A stretch of 64,000 nucleotides of DNA from Nepenthes gracilis (lineage: Eukaryota; Streptophyta; Magnoliopsida; Caryophyllales; Nepenthaceae), in contig BSYO01000019.1 in NCBI GenBank assembly GCA_033239525.1, positions 5,213,087 to 5,277,086 on the forward strand, in the 5' to 3' direction. This document shows, piece after piece, positions 22,771 to 35,348 of this stretch; the stretch's first letter is position 1, and the number at the start of each line of letters is the position of its first letter. The translations under genes and the position numbers were made by a program. The notes under the pieces were generated by a model. The model was not told the DNA's origin and did not search any database. It saw nothing but the letters and a program-made list of their open reading frames with translations.

Positions 22771-24037
22771 ATGGAGCCTCCGGTCAAGATGATTTCTTTA
22801 GTTATTTCTACGGGTGAGGTTAGGAAATCGTACATTCAAGATAATATCCCCTCTCACATAGTGTTCATGATCCCTGGGGAGCATGATAGGGCTTATTCTC
22901 CTCCGACTGGCCACATTGCTGTCTATGAGCTCACCTACGGAGTGGGTTTCATCTTCTCGTTCTAAAGGAGCTTCTCCGCATTCTTATGGAGTTTCGCATC
23001 CCCATTGCACGGCTTCACACAAATGCCGTGCGTTACCTCTGCTCGTCATGCATATTTTTCTGCCAACATTTATGGTTGCTGACGATGGTGGTCGTCAGGG
23101 TTATGTTTCAGTTCATCAAGAGTGGGGACTCGATTTCACTATCTTCCCAAGAGCTACACATTAGCAGCGTGATTTACAAATCGGTCAAAAATTAGAAGGA
23201 CTAGTTCTTTTTTGTTCGATTTGTTGACGGTTGGCCCTTGTCTTGGGACTGGGGTAAGATTCCCGAGGATTTCACCAGGAAGCCCACCAAGAAGGAGGTG
23301 AGGTAGTGGAGCCGCTGTTGCAGTTGGTGATAGAGCATCTCTCCATGTTCAGGAGGGATCACCTAGTGTCCAGGGAGGAAGCCAGGAGAGCTCGTTGAGG
23401 TCCTCCCTCACCTATTCAAAAGTTCAAGACTCCACCGCTGGTGGCATCACAGTCGAAGGGGAAGGCTGGCGCTCTCACCATCGGAGATCCTCTTAGTAGC
23501 CCTGAGAAGAAGAGAGCTGCACCAGCTGAGCCTTCCTCATCGTCTTCCACTGAGCCAGATTACCGTATGGCCAATCGATTGGTTGGTGTTGCAGAGCGTT
23601 CTGAGGTGGAGAGTCTAGCTATCCCTTCAAACTTGGGAGTCACCGAGGGAGCTATCACTTTGGAGCTCGTCGTCACACCACTGCCGCCGGGTAATTCGGT
23701 GGCACCAGCTGTGCCAGTGGAGTTGGAACATGAAGCCGCAAGGTTGGAGGAGCCTACCGTTGAGCCGCCCGTAGAGTCGAAGGAGTTGGCCACTGGAGAG
23801 TTGGGTGAGGCGGGTGAAGATATTGTGGAGCCGGCTCAGGAAGTTGCCACCCTAAGCCTCCCAGCCATCTTGCTGGAGGAGTTTGCCAGTGAAGCCGCCA
23901 TGGAGTGGGCTCAGGAGGCTACTGCTCCAAGCCTCCCAGTAGGCATGCCGGAGGAGCTCCCACCATCTGGGCTTGAGTCGCAGGGCTTCACTGGTCGGAG
24001 CTCATGCGGTTCATGCTTTCTAGCGCTGCTGCTTTGA
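22771..24037 (+). pseudogene. Element C aORF1, first copy, broken
   Basis: The start ATG at 22771 gives MEPPVKMISLVISTGEVRKS. It continues with VFMIPGEHDRAYSPPTGHIA and VYELTYGVGFIFSF, then a stop at about 22963-22965. The pattern of PGE-x-DRAYSPP-x-G-x-IAVYE followed by a hydrophobic stretch fits the N-terminal domain of the antisense gypsy-associated protein family. Further frames give an acidic, E/P-rich tail (23441-24000, e.g. EEPTVEPPVESKE). The tandem duplication cuts the tail at about 23994, so this copy has no coiled coil. Confidence 0.7.
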
Positions 24038-24324
24038 GTTGAGGAGTCTGAACTGCTTTGGTCGCCCCTTGTCGTCCGGGATGCCGCTTTGGTCACCTCT
24101 TTTAGTGGGGGTGGTTGTTGTCAAGATTCGAATGTGGGTTCGCGCTTCCTCCCCTCCATTCAAAGCCTTGATAAATTTCTCTTCCTCTTCCTATGAGTAC
24201 TATCATGTATTGGCCCATCCTGGCCGTGTAACTCGTAAGGAGAAAGTTAATGAGAAGATTTGTAGTTGTTTTTATCTCTCATTACTAAGCATGCTCCGCT
24301 ATCTTTTATTTTCTCTTTGGATCC

Positions 24325-24656
24325 GTTGACCATGTCGTTTGAATTTAGCGAGTGGAGTGAAAGTGAATGCAAACCAGATTTATTGACCGTAATGCCTAAA
24401 TCCGGAGGATAGAGGAGAGGTGAGAGTTGACAGGATTTGTTAATCGTGAAGTTAAAATTCGGAGAGTTGAACAGAAGAGAACGTTGATCGGATTCGTTGA
24501 CCACAACGTTAGAAATCGGAGGCAGAGTGGAGGAGAAAGTTGACCGGATTTGTTGACCGCAATATTAGAATCCGGAGAAATAAGTGGCTGTACTAGTTGA
24601 TCGGATTCATTGACCGTTACACTAGAATTCAGAGAATGGTGTGTGTTGAGATTGAC
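24325..24656 (+). promoter_or_regulatory. 57-bp array with paired TTGACC boxes, element C copy 2
   Basis: This is the duplicate of 22109-22440, offset by 2,216 bp, with a few extra substitutions in the boxes. Its TATA box TATAAAAG is at 24897-24904. Confidence 0.65.
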
Positions 24657-24987
24657 GCGTCGTTTCGTTATTTCGCCAGACAGGCAATTGAAGACCTGTT
24701 GAGCCATTTCGGGACTCATGCTACTCTGAGTGACTCGTTGTTCTCTGCCACGTGTCGCCTTGTGGGAAAGTTACAATCTCGGTAATTAATTCACTAGAGG
24801 ATTCGACCTGACTGCGCCATCTTCAAAATTGACACATGTTCGTTATAATTGCCGCATATTTTCGATGCACTACTCTTATTTGACGGCGGCGACCTTTATA
24901 AAAGCCTTGTGATTGTTCAAATTTTCTCACTCCTTTGTTCCTCTAGAAAAATTCTTGAGTCTTTGTCTCTCCTCTTGCTCTGCTTCC

Positions 24988-26804
24988 ATGGAGCCTCCAG
25001 TCAGTGTGATTTCTTTAGTTATTTCTACCGGTGAGGTTAGGAAACTGTACGTTCAGTATAATATCCCCTCTCACATAGTGTTTATGATCCTTGGGGAGCA
25101 TGATAGGGCTTATTCTCCTCCGACTGGCCACATTGCTGTCTATGAGCTCACCTACGGAGTGGGTTTCATCTTCTCGTTCTAAAGGAGCTTCTCCGCATTC
25201 TTATGGAGTTTCGCATCCCCATTGCACGGCTTCACACAAATGCCGTGCGTTACCTCCTCGCCTCGTCATGCATATTTTTTCGCCAACATTTATGGTTGCC
25301 GATGTGATGGTGGTCAAATCTGTGGTTATGTTTCAGTTCATCAAGAGTGGGGACTCGATTTCACTATCTCCCCAAGAGCTATGCATTAGCAGCGTGATTT
25401 ACAAATCGGTCAAAAATTAGAAGGACTAGTTCTTTTTTGTTCGATTTGTTGACGGTTGGCCCTTGTCTTGGGACTAGGGTAAGATTCCCGAGGATTTCAC
25501 CAGGAAGCCCACCAAGAAGGAGGTGAGGTAGTGGAGTCGCTGCTGCAGTTGGTGATAGAGCATCTCTCCATGTTCAGGAGGGATCACCTAGTGTCCAGGG
25601 AGGAAGCTAGGAGAGCTCGTTGAGGTCCTCCCTCACCTATTCAAAAGTTCAAGACTCCACCGCTGGTGGCATCACAGTCAAAGGGGAAGGCTGGCGCTCT
25701 CACCATCGGAGATCCTCCTAGCAGCCTTGAGAAGAAGAGAGCTGCACCAGCTGAGCCTTCCTCATCGTCTTCCACTGAGCCAGATTACCGTATGGCCAAT
25801 AGATTGGTTGGTGTTGCAGAGCGTTCTGAGGTGGAGAGTCTAGCTATCCCTTCAAACTTGGGAGTCACCGAGGAGCTATCACCGTGGAGCTAAATCGTCA
25901 CACCCCGCCGCCGGTAATTCGGGTGGCACCACTGTGTGGTGGAGTTGGAACATGATGCCGCAAGGTTGGAGGAGCCTACCGTTGAGCCGCCCGTAGAGTC
26001 GAAGGAGTTGGCCACTGGAGAGTTGGGTGAGGCGGGTGAAGATATTGTGGAGCCGGCTCAGGAAGTTGCCACCCTAAGCCTCCCAGCCATCTTGCTGGAG
26101 GAGTTTGCCAGTGAAGCCGCCATGGAGTGGGCTCAGGAGGCTACTGCTCCAAGCCTCCCAGTAGGCATGCCGGAGGAGCTCCCACCATCCTGGGCTTGAG
26201 TCGCAGGGCCTATCAGGAGGGAAGAAACACAATGTTTTCCGATAATTTCATCAAAGTTGTGTTGCTCCCTTTTCTTCTTTCTCCACCATTGTAGCCTAAT
26301 CTCTTTTATTTCTTGTAGCAAGAGAAGATTGTAGGCATAGTGTTGAAGGGGTTACACCAGAGGACGCAATCATTGAAGATTGGGAGGAGGATATTCTTCA
26401 GCTAGAGGAGCAGCTGAGCCAAATGAGCGCTCAAGTTCAACAGCACTAGGAGGAGAAGGCTGCACTCCAGTTAGAGCTATCTGAAGTGAGGCTCAGTCGG
26501 CGGGGCTGGAAGAGAGGCCATCCAAGCTGAGAGGCTCACGGATGAACTTTGGGTGAAGAAAATCTCGTTGGAGAACGAGTTGTCCACTCACCTGTGCCAT
26601 GAGGAGGTCGGTCAGGCGCTTTGGGTCAGGCCCTGAGAAGGCGTCGACATCTATCGCTGGAATGTCAAGGTTGTAGATTCGGACTTTCCTGTTGGCATCC
26701 TTGACCCTTCGAACCGCAGCGCCCAACAAGGCGGGGACCTAGTTGACATCTCTCGGAGGGCACAAGGGCCTCTCTTGCGTCATCCTAGGAGCTCTGCCCC
26801 CTAA
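24988..26804 (+). pseudogene. Element C aORF1, second copy, broken but with its C-terminus
   Basis: The start ATG at 24988 (MEPPVSVISLVISTGEVRKL) is followed by the same gypsy-associated N-terminal domain and a stop near 25182. The E/P-rich middle is at 25666-26200. A coiled coil (26380-26480, QLEEQLSQMSAQVQQ) follows. The conserved terminal segment EGVDIYRWNVKVVDSDFPVG (26637-26696) comes next, then LRSSAP and a stop at 26802-26804. It carries several frameshifts. It gives the full domain order of this aORF family: N-domain, acidic linker, coiled coil, terminal motif. Confidence 0.7.
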
Positions 26805-26868
26805 CTGGGATTTTTGTATTTTTTTGTTTTTTATTGTACTTGTAAATATAGCCTTGTTAATAAAGCAC

Positions 26869-26874
26869 TGATTT
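26869..26874 (+). terminator. Poly(A) signal of element C aORF1
   Basis: AATAAA lies 65 nt after the aORF1 stop, in a T-rich context. Element A has one at the matching place after its aORF. The segment 26875-27145 between it and the next TATA box contains no gene. Confidence 0.5.
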
Positions 26875-27145
26875 CATTAACACATCGAGTTCCATGACCT
26901 TACTCGGCTTTTTTTTTTCTTATTTCTTTTTGCACTGGCCGGCCGTCCGGCTTTTTGCACTTCACACAAACCGGCCGGTCATATCAGGGCGTTGACCGTC
27001 GCGGTCTGATTGTCTAGTGACGTGATGCCCATTCATACGTACTGCAGGTAGGTTCAATTGGGTAAAGACACCTGTCACTTTTGAATAGAAACGATGCGAC
27101 CCTTCGAATCCGGTTGTGACGTCATTTTTGGCCGGAAACTTTGCC

Positions 27146-27152
27146 TATATAA
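27146..27152 (+). promoter_or_regulatory. TATA box of element C aORF2
   Basis: TATATAA lies 60 nt upstream of the ATG at 27212, in a 'ttgcctatataacggctg' context. The upstream 270 bp holds one TTGACC (near 26992) but no 57-bp array, so this promoter differs from that of aORF1. Confidence 0.5.
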
Positions 27153-27211
27153 CGGCTGTTCCCCTTGCGATTCGCTTCATTGCTTTGCCTCATATCCTCT
27201 CGGCTTTCATC

Positions 27212-27469
27212 ATGGCTGAAGAAAATATGATCCATATTCATACTTTGATTGGATTCGGGATAGAGTGTGTCCTCCTCCTACGTCGGGTCCTCTTCTGATG
27301 GGGAGAGTAGCGACAGGAGGTCGTGGTCCTAGAGTAGCAACCGTGAAGCTGCTAATGTGGGTGTGGATGAGGAGTGGAACAATCCGGGCCTCCCATGTTT
27401 CCATCCCCGTGGCACCTCGAGAGCCATCCCCTTGCAAGAAACTGTTGGCCCCACTTGCAAGGTATGTTT
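27212..27469 (+). pseudogene. Element C aORF2, 5' part, interrupted by element E
   Basis: The ATG at 27212 opens MAEENMIHIHTLIGFG and runs 28 codons before a stop. A shifted frame continues with an acidic/Ser-rich stretch (SSSDGESSDRRSW, EEWNNPGLPCFHPRG) up to the insertion point of element E. The 3' part resumes at 35349. It does not carry the N-terminal domain of aORF1. I do not recognise the protein. Confidence 0.4.
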
Positions 27470-29566
27470 TGTAATATCCTAAAAATTTTTTTCCAATTTA
27501 ATTGAGATTATTTATTATTTTGATAATTTGGGTGTGACAAGAATTAATTAAATATTATAAATTTTTAAATGATATTTGGATTAGTTGAGCCGGCACACGA
27601 AGTGCGCCCGTGTTGTCACCTAAGTATTAATTTGGATTTTAAAATAAAAGAAACGAAAAGTATATATATAATAATAATAGTAATAATAATAGTAAAGGAA
27701 TAAAAAGAAGGGAAAGAGGGGGTTTCGGGACAGCAAGGGGTTTCAGGTAGAGAGAGAGGGAGGGAGAAGAGAGAGAGGAGGAAACCGAGGTCTCCAGGTC
27801 TGATTCCGACCTCGAGCTAGTTGAAGAACTAATAGATCGGGTTGAAACAAATGCATCCATATCCTCCTCTTTCGTTTTCTTGCACATTCGTTTTATTTTC
27901 ATCGGGTATCTTTATTCCGATACTCGATTAAATTTATATTTCATGTTACCTATGATGTATGCATGCTTATATGTTAATTTCATGTCCGGTTTCTTAGTTT
28001 TCATCCGATTTTCATACCCAAACCCTAACCCCACGCCCGGACCCTTTTACCCATAGATGTTTGGGGCTTTTGCTCAAATTGGGTCTAGGATATCATTACT
28101 CATAACTTGTATATGTTAATTTATTGATTAGGCATCCGGTTTGGTAGTTTTATGTGAAAATTCGTCCGTTGAAACCCTAACTCGCGCCCGAACTTCGTTT
28201 AAACAATTATTTCAAGTCTAATGGATGATTTGGTTTTAATTATGATTTACCCATATCTTGAATATGTGTACTTATCGGTTTGGTATTCGATTTTCGTATT
28301 TTGACACATTTAGTGTGTCCGAAAACCCTAACCTACACACTGGCACTATTCATTCGAGGTAATTGGGTATCTTTGCATGATTCCTCCTTATTTAACTGTC
28401 AATTATGTTATAAATATTTGTATATACTTAATTGTATATTTCAGAATATATCAATGTGAACCTTTGTAAAGGAATTATCTTCTGAAAGTTTCAAGCATTC
28501 TATATTTAAAGGATAGTATCATTTGGCATGTCATTGATATTACAGCGGAGACTCAATGATTACCCTAGCTGCGTATCTTGGCTGCTTATTGGAGCAGGTG
28601 ATGTCCTTGGCACGTCTTAGGATACTACTGTGGAAGAACGAGGACTGCTTCTGGACCACGGGAGGTTAGGGAGCATTTTATTAGCCCTGTATACCAGGTG
28701 ATAGGTATACCGCTCACCACATGGTGTTTAGCCTTGTATACAAGCAAAAGTTCGCTACGGGACGTCCACTATGTCGTTTGGCCTTAGATCATATGGGATA
28801 TCATGATCCTTTTCTTATTCTCTCGCATTGTTAGTTAGTATGACTTACTAGCCCTAGTTCATAAAGATAAAGAAATTTATTCATATTTTGAAACCCTAAG
28901 AGAAAATAAAGATAAAATGTGAAAAATTACTCATATTTTTAAAATACATTTGCTCATGTTTCATATTGTGCATTCTATATTATATTCCTATCTCATTCAA
29001 TGTCCCATTTGCTTACATTGTGCATTATCTTTATTTATATTGTACTTGCTAAGCTTTGGCTCACCTTTGTTGTTTTCCTTGTCTCCAGATGAGTATGAGT
29101 TTTATACCCGATAGGACGGGATAGAGGATTAGAAGTCGGCTAGGTGTGAAGATCTTGGAGGATAGTTTGAAGGCTTAGATTTGTGATTTTATACCCTATT
29201 ATAGAGTATATTGTATTATTTTGATGGTCGTGTATATCATTGATGATGATATTGTGTATGTAATCTAGCTTCTACGGTATTTATTAGATATAGCTGCTTC
29301 CGTAGTTCTATATGGTTTAACTATGTACCTAGTGGTATCTTATCTGAACCGACGTCACACTTGGAACTATGATGTCGGTGCCACATGTTGTTAATTGTGG
29401 TATTTGGATCCTGCGTGGTTTGTTATGGTTTATGGATGCATCGGAGTTGATTTTAGATGGATTTTTGTTATTGTATAGGATATTCTACAAGTTTTATATT
29501 TATTTGGTGACTGTTTGTCTACTAGAACTCTACCAGATTTTCTAGTAAAAAAGGCGACCCGTCACA
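27470..29566 (+). repeat. 5' LTR of element E
   Basis: It is 2,097 bp, about 200 bp shorter than its partner. A block in the right LTR around 34056-34330 is missing near 28490. It carries telomere-like 'aaccctaac' text near 28020 and an AT/purine-rich stretch at 27660-27790. No genes. Confidence 0.85.
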
Positions 29567-32500
29567 ATTGATCTCATAGAAAAGAATACCTTAGGTTTGA
29601 TTTGAATCTTATGCAAAAATTTAGGCTCGAGTAAGAAAGATCAATTAAGTTGATGAAAGTGTAGAATGATTAAGATAAGTCGGATAGCTCTAGTTACCCT
29701 AGTTTATATGACTTAGGCTAAGATTAAGTCAGAATCAGTAGCTAAATTCAATTATCTAGTTACTGTACCTTAAGTTAGTACCTTAATTGAGATAAGTCGG
29801 TTAACTTAGGCTAGAACTAAGTTAGAAATTGGTGGGTAAGTTAGGTTGATTGGCTTACACTATCCTAGTTAGTATCTAATTGGTGAACTAACCCATATTA
29901 TTCTTGTTCCAGGAAGTATATCCATAGTTGATCGTGTCACCAAGGCGAGCGTTAAGCTGTGGAAGTGGTCAACCATGTGATAGAGAAGTTAGGCATCTAA
30001 ATCTGTTGAATAAAATAGTGAGATTTGAAGGTCTTGTTCTGGCAAGGACCGGGGGATGGGATGTTAAAGAAGGATCCCTTAAGGATTAACCTAGGATGAC
30101 CTTGGTCCGATGACTTAGGATTGGGGGAAGCTTGCATAGCATGGCAAGTGAGACAAATAAGGTGAAATGGTGGGCTCAAGGTCTGGATGACTTGGATTTG
30201 ATTCCTGGTGTTTGTGAATTCAAGGATGACGAATTGTGATCGATATAATAATGATCAAGTGTTTGAATTTTGGGTGGTTCGGATTCTGTAAAAGTTGAGA
30301 TGTGAATCCTGTGAATTGAAATGATATTTGCAACGATCCAATATTCAGAAAGATAAGAGATATTATAGAGTATCTTTGTGGGTGTTCTTTTATGGATATG
30401 AATTCTTCCCAATGAGTTTTGGGAGCATGTTTCTGATTGTAGTCAGTTTGATCGCAGGATTGATGATTGTCCTTATTCATGGGTCAAACAATAAAGAGGT
30501 CCAGTGTCTTAAATTGGGGTTCTATGGTAATGACACAAGGTGTAGAGTGTCGTCTACTATGATGGAATGTAAGATTTTTGGATTTGTTGTTGTAGCCTAT
30601 GTATCATTTTGGGATCCCGAATATATAATTTTCATTTGTGATTTCTAAGTTCATTAGTTTATTTAAGGATCAAGACTTAATACTAGCAATATCAAGGTCT
30701 ACAATATTTTCTTGGGTCTATAGATATGATTGACTGGGTTGAGTTGAATTATTTTGAGGCATCAAGCTTTGACCTAATTTTGGTGGTAATTTGGTTGACG
30801 AGCCACCATACTAGTATAAATTGGATTGGTAAGGATATTACATTCTGCAATTGGATTGTAAAATTTTGAGTATATGTCCGAATTGATTGAAGTATCAGAA
30901 AATTAGTATCGTTTTGCCTGCAAACCGTTTAATGAGGATTTGCGCCCGGTCCATTTAGCATAAGAAGCCACATCTGGAGGTCATTCGTGGTCACTGAGAA
31001 GTTTGGCTGTGTGAATATTTGAGGATATTTTTAGAAGAAATACTAGGTGATTGATCTTTTAGTCGGTAATTTAAGATTGTGTCAAAATTGACATTGATCT
31101 TTAAGGATTTCGTACCAAATCGAGAAATCATCGGTTAGGTGTTGCCGTGGGATGTTCTAGAACCTTTGAGGCACGTAAGACCAACCGATGAGGTTATCCA
31201 TGGATGTTTGAAAACTAGGTTTCCCTAGAAATTAATGATTTGATAAGCAGGTACTGTGAATGGATATGTGAATTATTTGATCTATTGTAAGGGATTGATT
31301 ACTTCTAGGATCGATCTGTGCCCATAGCGTTGTTGATTGTGATAATTGAGAATTGCACTTGTGGCAGCAATCGAGAAAAGATGTTGCTGTTGCAAGTTCC
31401 GATTTTGCCGTTTGGGTTTATAGATTCATTGGCATATCTATGAATTTTATGGATTGAATCTTTCAGCCATATTTGGGTTATTATTGTGATGGCCTCATCG
31501 AGGAACTCAAAGATTCATAGGGAGTGTGAACCTTGTTTGATGGCAGGGCATGGATTAAGAAAGCTGCTAGCTGTGTGCTCGATTGAGGTCAAAGTGTGAG
31601 TTTTGGTAAAGGAAGAGGTCGTATTGGCCATGCTGATTCTTCAGTAGCACAAATGTGGTTCTATAGGGATTTGAGCGATGGCTCATTTGGGAAGGATTAA
31701 TTGATGTCGCGAAAGCACATGTTTCTCTTGGGTCTAGGTGAATTCGGGAGGATGTCCGTTAAGTACTCCTCGAGGTTGTACAATGTTTGCAGAACCTTGA
31801 CTTAGAAGTAATCAGCATCTGTCAGAAGTAAGGTATGAGGGAATAACCTTCTAGGTTTGAATGGTAATTGTTGATCATGACATTTGAGTTGATCCCTGAT
31901 GAATCAAGTGTATTGTTGTACTATGTGATGCCTTGAGGAAAAATTTGGAATTATGGTTTCCTACCTTAGTTGTAGGTGATTGCCTTTTGATTAAGTGGGG
32001 GAGAAACCCATGATCGGAATTACCCCAACCGTAGTTTGAAGTTAGCAATTGGGGTTGCTGCTTCGAGGGTTTATAGGTTTTGCTTATGGGTGAAGTTACT
32101 GTCTAGCTAATCTTAATGTTTGAGTAGTCATGCCATGTTGAGGACATGATCTTACATTAGCGCAAATAGATAAACTGTTTAAGAGATAAGAAATCCTTAT
32201 AATTTTACTTCGGGGTTATTTGAACGGTAAGGACTTTGGAAGTTGGAATAATTGTGGATTAGCTTTCGAGGATATTTCCTTTATCTCGAAATTGGGTAAG
32301 GCGTGCGGGTCAAATATGTTGACTCGTTGGTATACCAACAAGATAATAAGTTGCTGAGTACTTAAGTTTGAGGCTTAGATAGTGATTTTGAGGTTGTGTT
32401 GAATTTTTAGGAGATTGTCTCAATCGTGTTTTCTAAGTTAATTGTGACCTAAGAATTAAAGACCTTGCCTTGATTGTGTTAATATCTTTGGGATTTTCTT

Positions 32501-33050
32501 GGTTCTATAACTATTGTGTGGCCTAGATGTTTGATGAGAATCATTGGACAAGGATTGCAAGTGATTCTAATGTACAAGTAAGTGGTCAATTAGTATAACG
32601 CAGCGGTAACGTGTGATCCATGACTTAGAGATTTTAGATTAAGATCAAGATTTAGGTTAAACAGTCATTTATGAGGCTTAGGATGATCCGAGGTAGAAGT
32701 CTATAAATTCACTCGAGGCTTTGAATTAAGTCGGTGGAATAGTTAATATATCTGGGTTGTCTTTAGATTTTGTGAATTGTCACAAAGTCTCACATGATTT
32801 AATGATTAAGAAAATAAGTACGTGATCAAATTAAGCCTTATGGAAGATTAGAAATTTGTCTTATGAAAAGGTTCTAACCTGAGATATTGGGGTCTAAGAT
32901 GATTTACTTGGTTAAGGCCTTCAAGAATAAATCATTGATTAAAGATGTGACATAGGATCATGAATAAGGAATTCTGAAAGGATTTTTTCAAATTATAAAT
33001 TTTGAGGTTCATCAAATTTTGAGGATAAAATTTTTATAAGTGGGGAAGAA
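29567..33050 (+). other. Element E interior, no recognisable genes
   Basis: It begins 'attgatctcatag', which matches nine of twelve bases of the usual initiator-Met primer site (TTGGTATCAGAG). It then runs 3.5 kb with no ORF of credible composition on either strand. The longest (30328-30648, plus, 106 codons) shows no domain. It ends with the polypurine tract. It is either wholly decayed coding DNA or a non-coding payload. Confidence 0.7.
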
Positions 33051-35348
33051 TGTAATATTTTAAAAATTTTTATCTGATTTAGTTGGGATTATTTATTATT
33101 TTGATAATTTAGGTACGATAAAAATTAATTAAATATTATAAAAATTTGAAGGATATTTTGATTAGTTAGGTCGGCACTCGAAGTGCGCTCGTACTATCAC
33201 ATGAATATCGATTTGGGTTTTGAAATAAAAGAAATGAAATATATATATATATATTATAAAGTAAAAGAATAAAAAGACGGGAAAGAGGGGGTTTCGGGAC
33301 AGCAAGGGATTTCAAGTAGAGAGAGGGAGGGAGAAGAGGGGGGAAACCGAGGTCCCCGAATCCGATTCCGAACTCGAGCTGGTTGGAGAAGTGGTAGATT
33401 GGGTCGAGGTAAGTGTATCCATACCCTCATCTTTTATTTTCTTACACCTTTGTTTCATTTTCATCTGGTATTCTCGTTTCAATACCCGATTAAATTTATA
33501 TTTCGTATTACCCATGATTTATGCATGTTTATATGTTAATTTCATATCCGATTTCTTAATTTTTATCCGATTTTCGTACCCAAACCCTAACCCTAACCCC
33601 ATGCCTAGACCCCTTTACCTACGGATTTTTTGGGATGTTGCTTAAATTAGGTCTAGCATATCATTATCCATAACTTGTATATATTAATTTATTGATTGGG
33701 TATCTTATTTGATAGTTTTTTTTGTAAAAATTTGTCCGCCGAAATCCTAACTTGCGCCTGGACTATGTTTAACCAACTATTTCAAGTCTGATGCATGATT
33801 TGGCTCTAATTATGATTTACCTATATGAATATGTGTATCTATCGGTTTGGTGTTTGATTTTCATATTTTGACCCATTTAGTGCGTCCAAAAACCCTAACC
33901 GGCACACTGGCATTGTTCATCCTAGGTAATTGAGTATCTTTCCATGATTCCTCTTTATTTAATTATCAATTATGTTATCAATATTTATATATGCTCAATT
34001 GTATATTCCGGAATATATTAATATAAACCTTTATGAAGGAATTATCATCCGGAAGGTTTAAAGTTACATTTGGCCAATGTGTTAAGAATTTCCTAATTGT
34101 TCCAAACATTCTATTGAATTATGCACAAGTGTAAAACCACATGAACATGTAAACTCATAAGAAATGATAATCCGTATCTATATATCGGAATTAAGCATGA
34201 GATGTAAGAATACGGAGGAAATGCCACAATTTGTTATGTGAATGATCTGTTCTCCTAGTGTGAGAATTATGTGAAAGAAATTTAGTAAACTTTCCCTCAA
34301 AGATTAAAAAATCATAAAATCAGGACCATGGATTTATATTTAGAGGATAGTTCTCCTGGCATGCCATTGATATTACAACAGAGACTCAAGGATTACCCTG
34401 ACCGCATATCCTCCGGCTGCTTATTGGAGCGGGTGATGTCCTTGGCACGCCTTACTGTAAAAGAACGAAAACTGCCTCTGGATCGCGGGAGCTTAGGGAG
34501 TGTTTTATTAGCCCTGTATATCAGATGATAGGTATACCGCTCATCACGTGATGTTTGGCCTTGTATACAGGCGAAAGTTTGCCACGGGAGTCTAATACGT
34601 CATTTGGCCTTAGATTATGTGGGGTGTCATGATCCTTATTTTGTTCTCTCACATCATTAGTTAGTACGACTTACTAACCCTAATTCATAAAGATAAAGAA
34701 ATTTATATATATTTTGAAACCCTAAGAGAAAATAAAGACAAAATATGAAAAGTTACTCATATTTCAAAAATGGATTTGCTGACATTTTATGTTATGCATT
34801 CTACATCATGTTTCTATCTCATTTCCTATCCCATTTATTTATATTGTGTATTATCTTTGTTTATATTGCACTTGCTGAGTTTTGACTCACCATTACTGCT
34901 TTCCTTATCTCCAGATGAGTACGAGCTTCATGCCCAATAGGGTTGGGTAGAGGATTAGGTATGAAGATCTTAGAAGATAGTTTGGAGGTTTAGATTTGTG
35001 ATTTTGTACCCTATTATAGAGTATATTGTATTATTTTGATGGTCATGTATACCGTTGATGATGTTATACTGTATTTGATAGATATAGTTGCTTCCGCAGG
35101 TCTAATGGTTTAACTATATACCTAGTGACATCTTGTCTGAGCTGACATAATACCCTAAGTTATTACGTCTGTGCCACATGTTAATTGTGGTATTTGGATT
35201 CTGTGTGATTTGTTGTGATTTATGGATGTGTCGGAATTAATTTTAGATTGTTAGTATACATGATATTCTATAGGTTTTACATTTATTTGGTAGCCATTTT
35301 TCTGCCAGAATTCTGCCAAATTGTCGATAGAAAATACGGTCTATCACA
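33051..35348 (+). repeat. 3' LTR of element E
   Basis: It is 2,298 bp and aligned to 27470-29566 throughout, apart from an extra block at about 34056-34330. 'ccctaaccctaacccc' at about 33583-33600 is an interior telomere-like triplet, not a telomere. The LTR at the right edge of the window (61823-64000) is a reversed relative. Confidence 0.85.

Larger units (their letters stand above)
21779..26210 (+). repeat. 2.2-kb tandem duplication covering the aORF promoter and most of the aORF
   Basis: Two direct copies, 21779-23994 and 23995-26210, each about 2,216 bp, match almost base for base. They start at 'gttcggagctcatgcggttcatg' and 'ggtcggagctcatgcggttcatg'. Each copy holds a 57-bp array, a TATA box, an ATG and most of the aORF. 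Identity is far higher than between the two LTRs of C, so the duplication arose after or late in the life of the element, or was homogenised. Confidence 0.9.
27470..35348 (+). mobile_element. Element E: non-autonomous chromovirus-type LTR retrotransposon nested in C
   Basis: Direct LTRs 27470-29566 and 33051-35348 start TGTAATAT and end CACA. Flanking 5-mers TGTTT and TGTCT differ at one base. The polypurine tract (33038-33050, 'aagtggggaagaa') follows 'gaggataaaatttttat', which resembles the 3' end of chromoviruses of the Del/Tekay type. The 3.5-kb interior has no gag, RT or integrase that I can recognise. It probably moved with enzymes from a relative. Confidence 0.85.

Noticed and set aside
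30328..30648. A 106-codon ORF in element E
   Set aside because: It has no recognisable domain, a composition typical of AT-rich non-coding DNA, and no partner in related elements.
33581..33600. Telomere-like CCCTAA repeats
   Set aside because: There are only two to three units, present in both LTRs of element E. They are LTR sequence, not a telomere or interstitial telomeric array.
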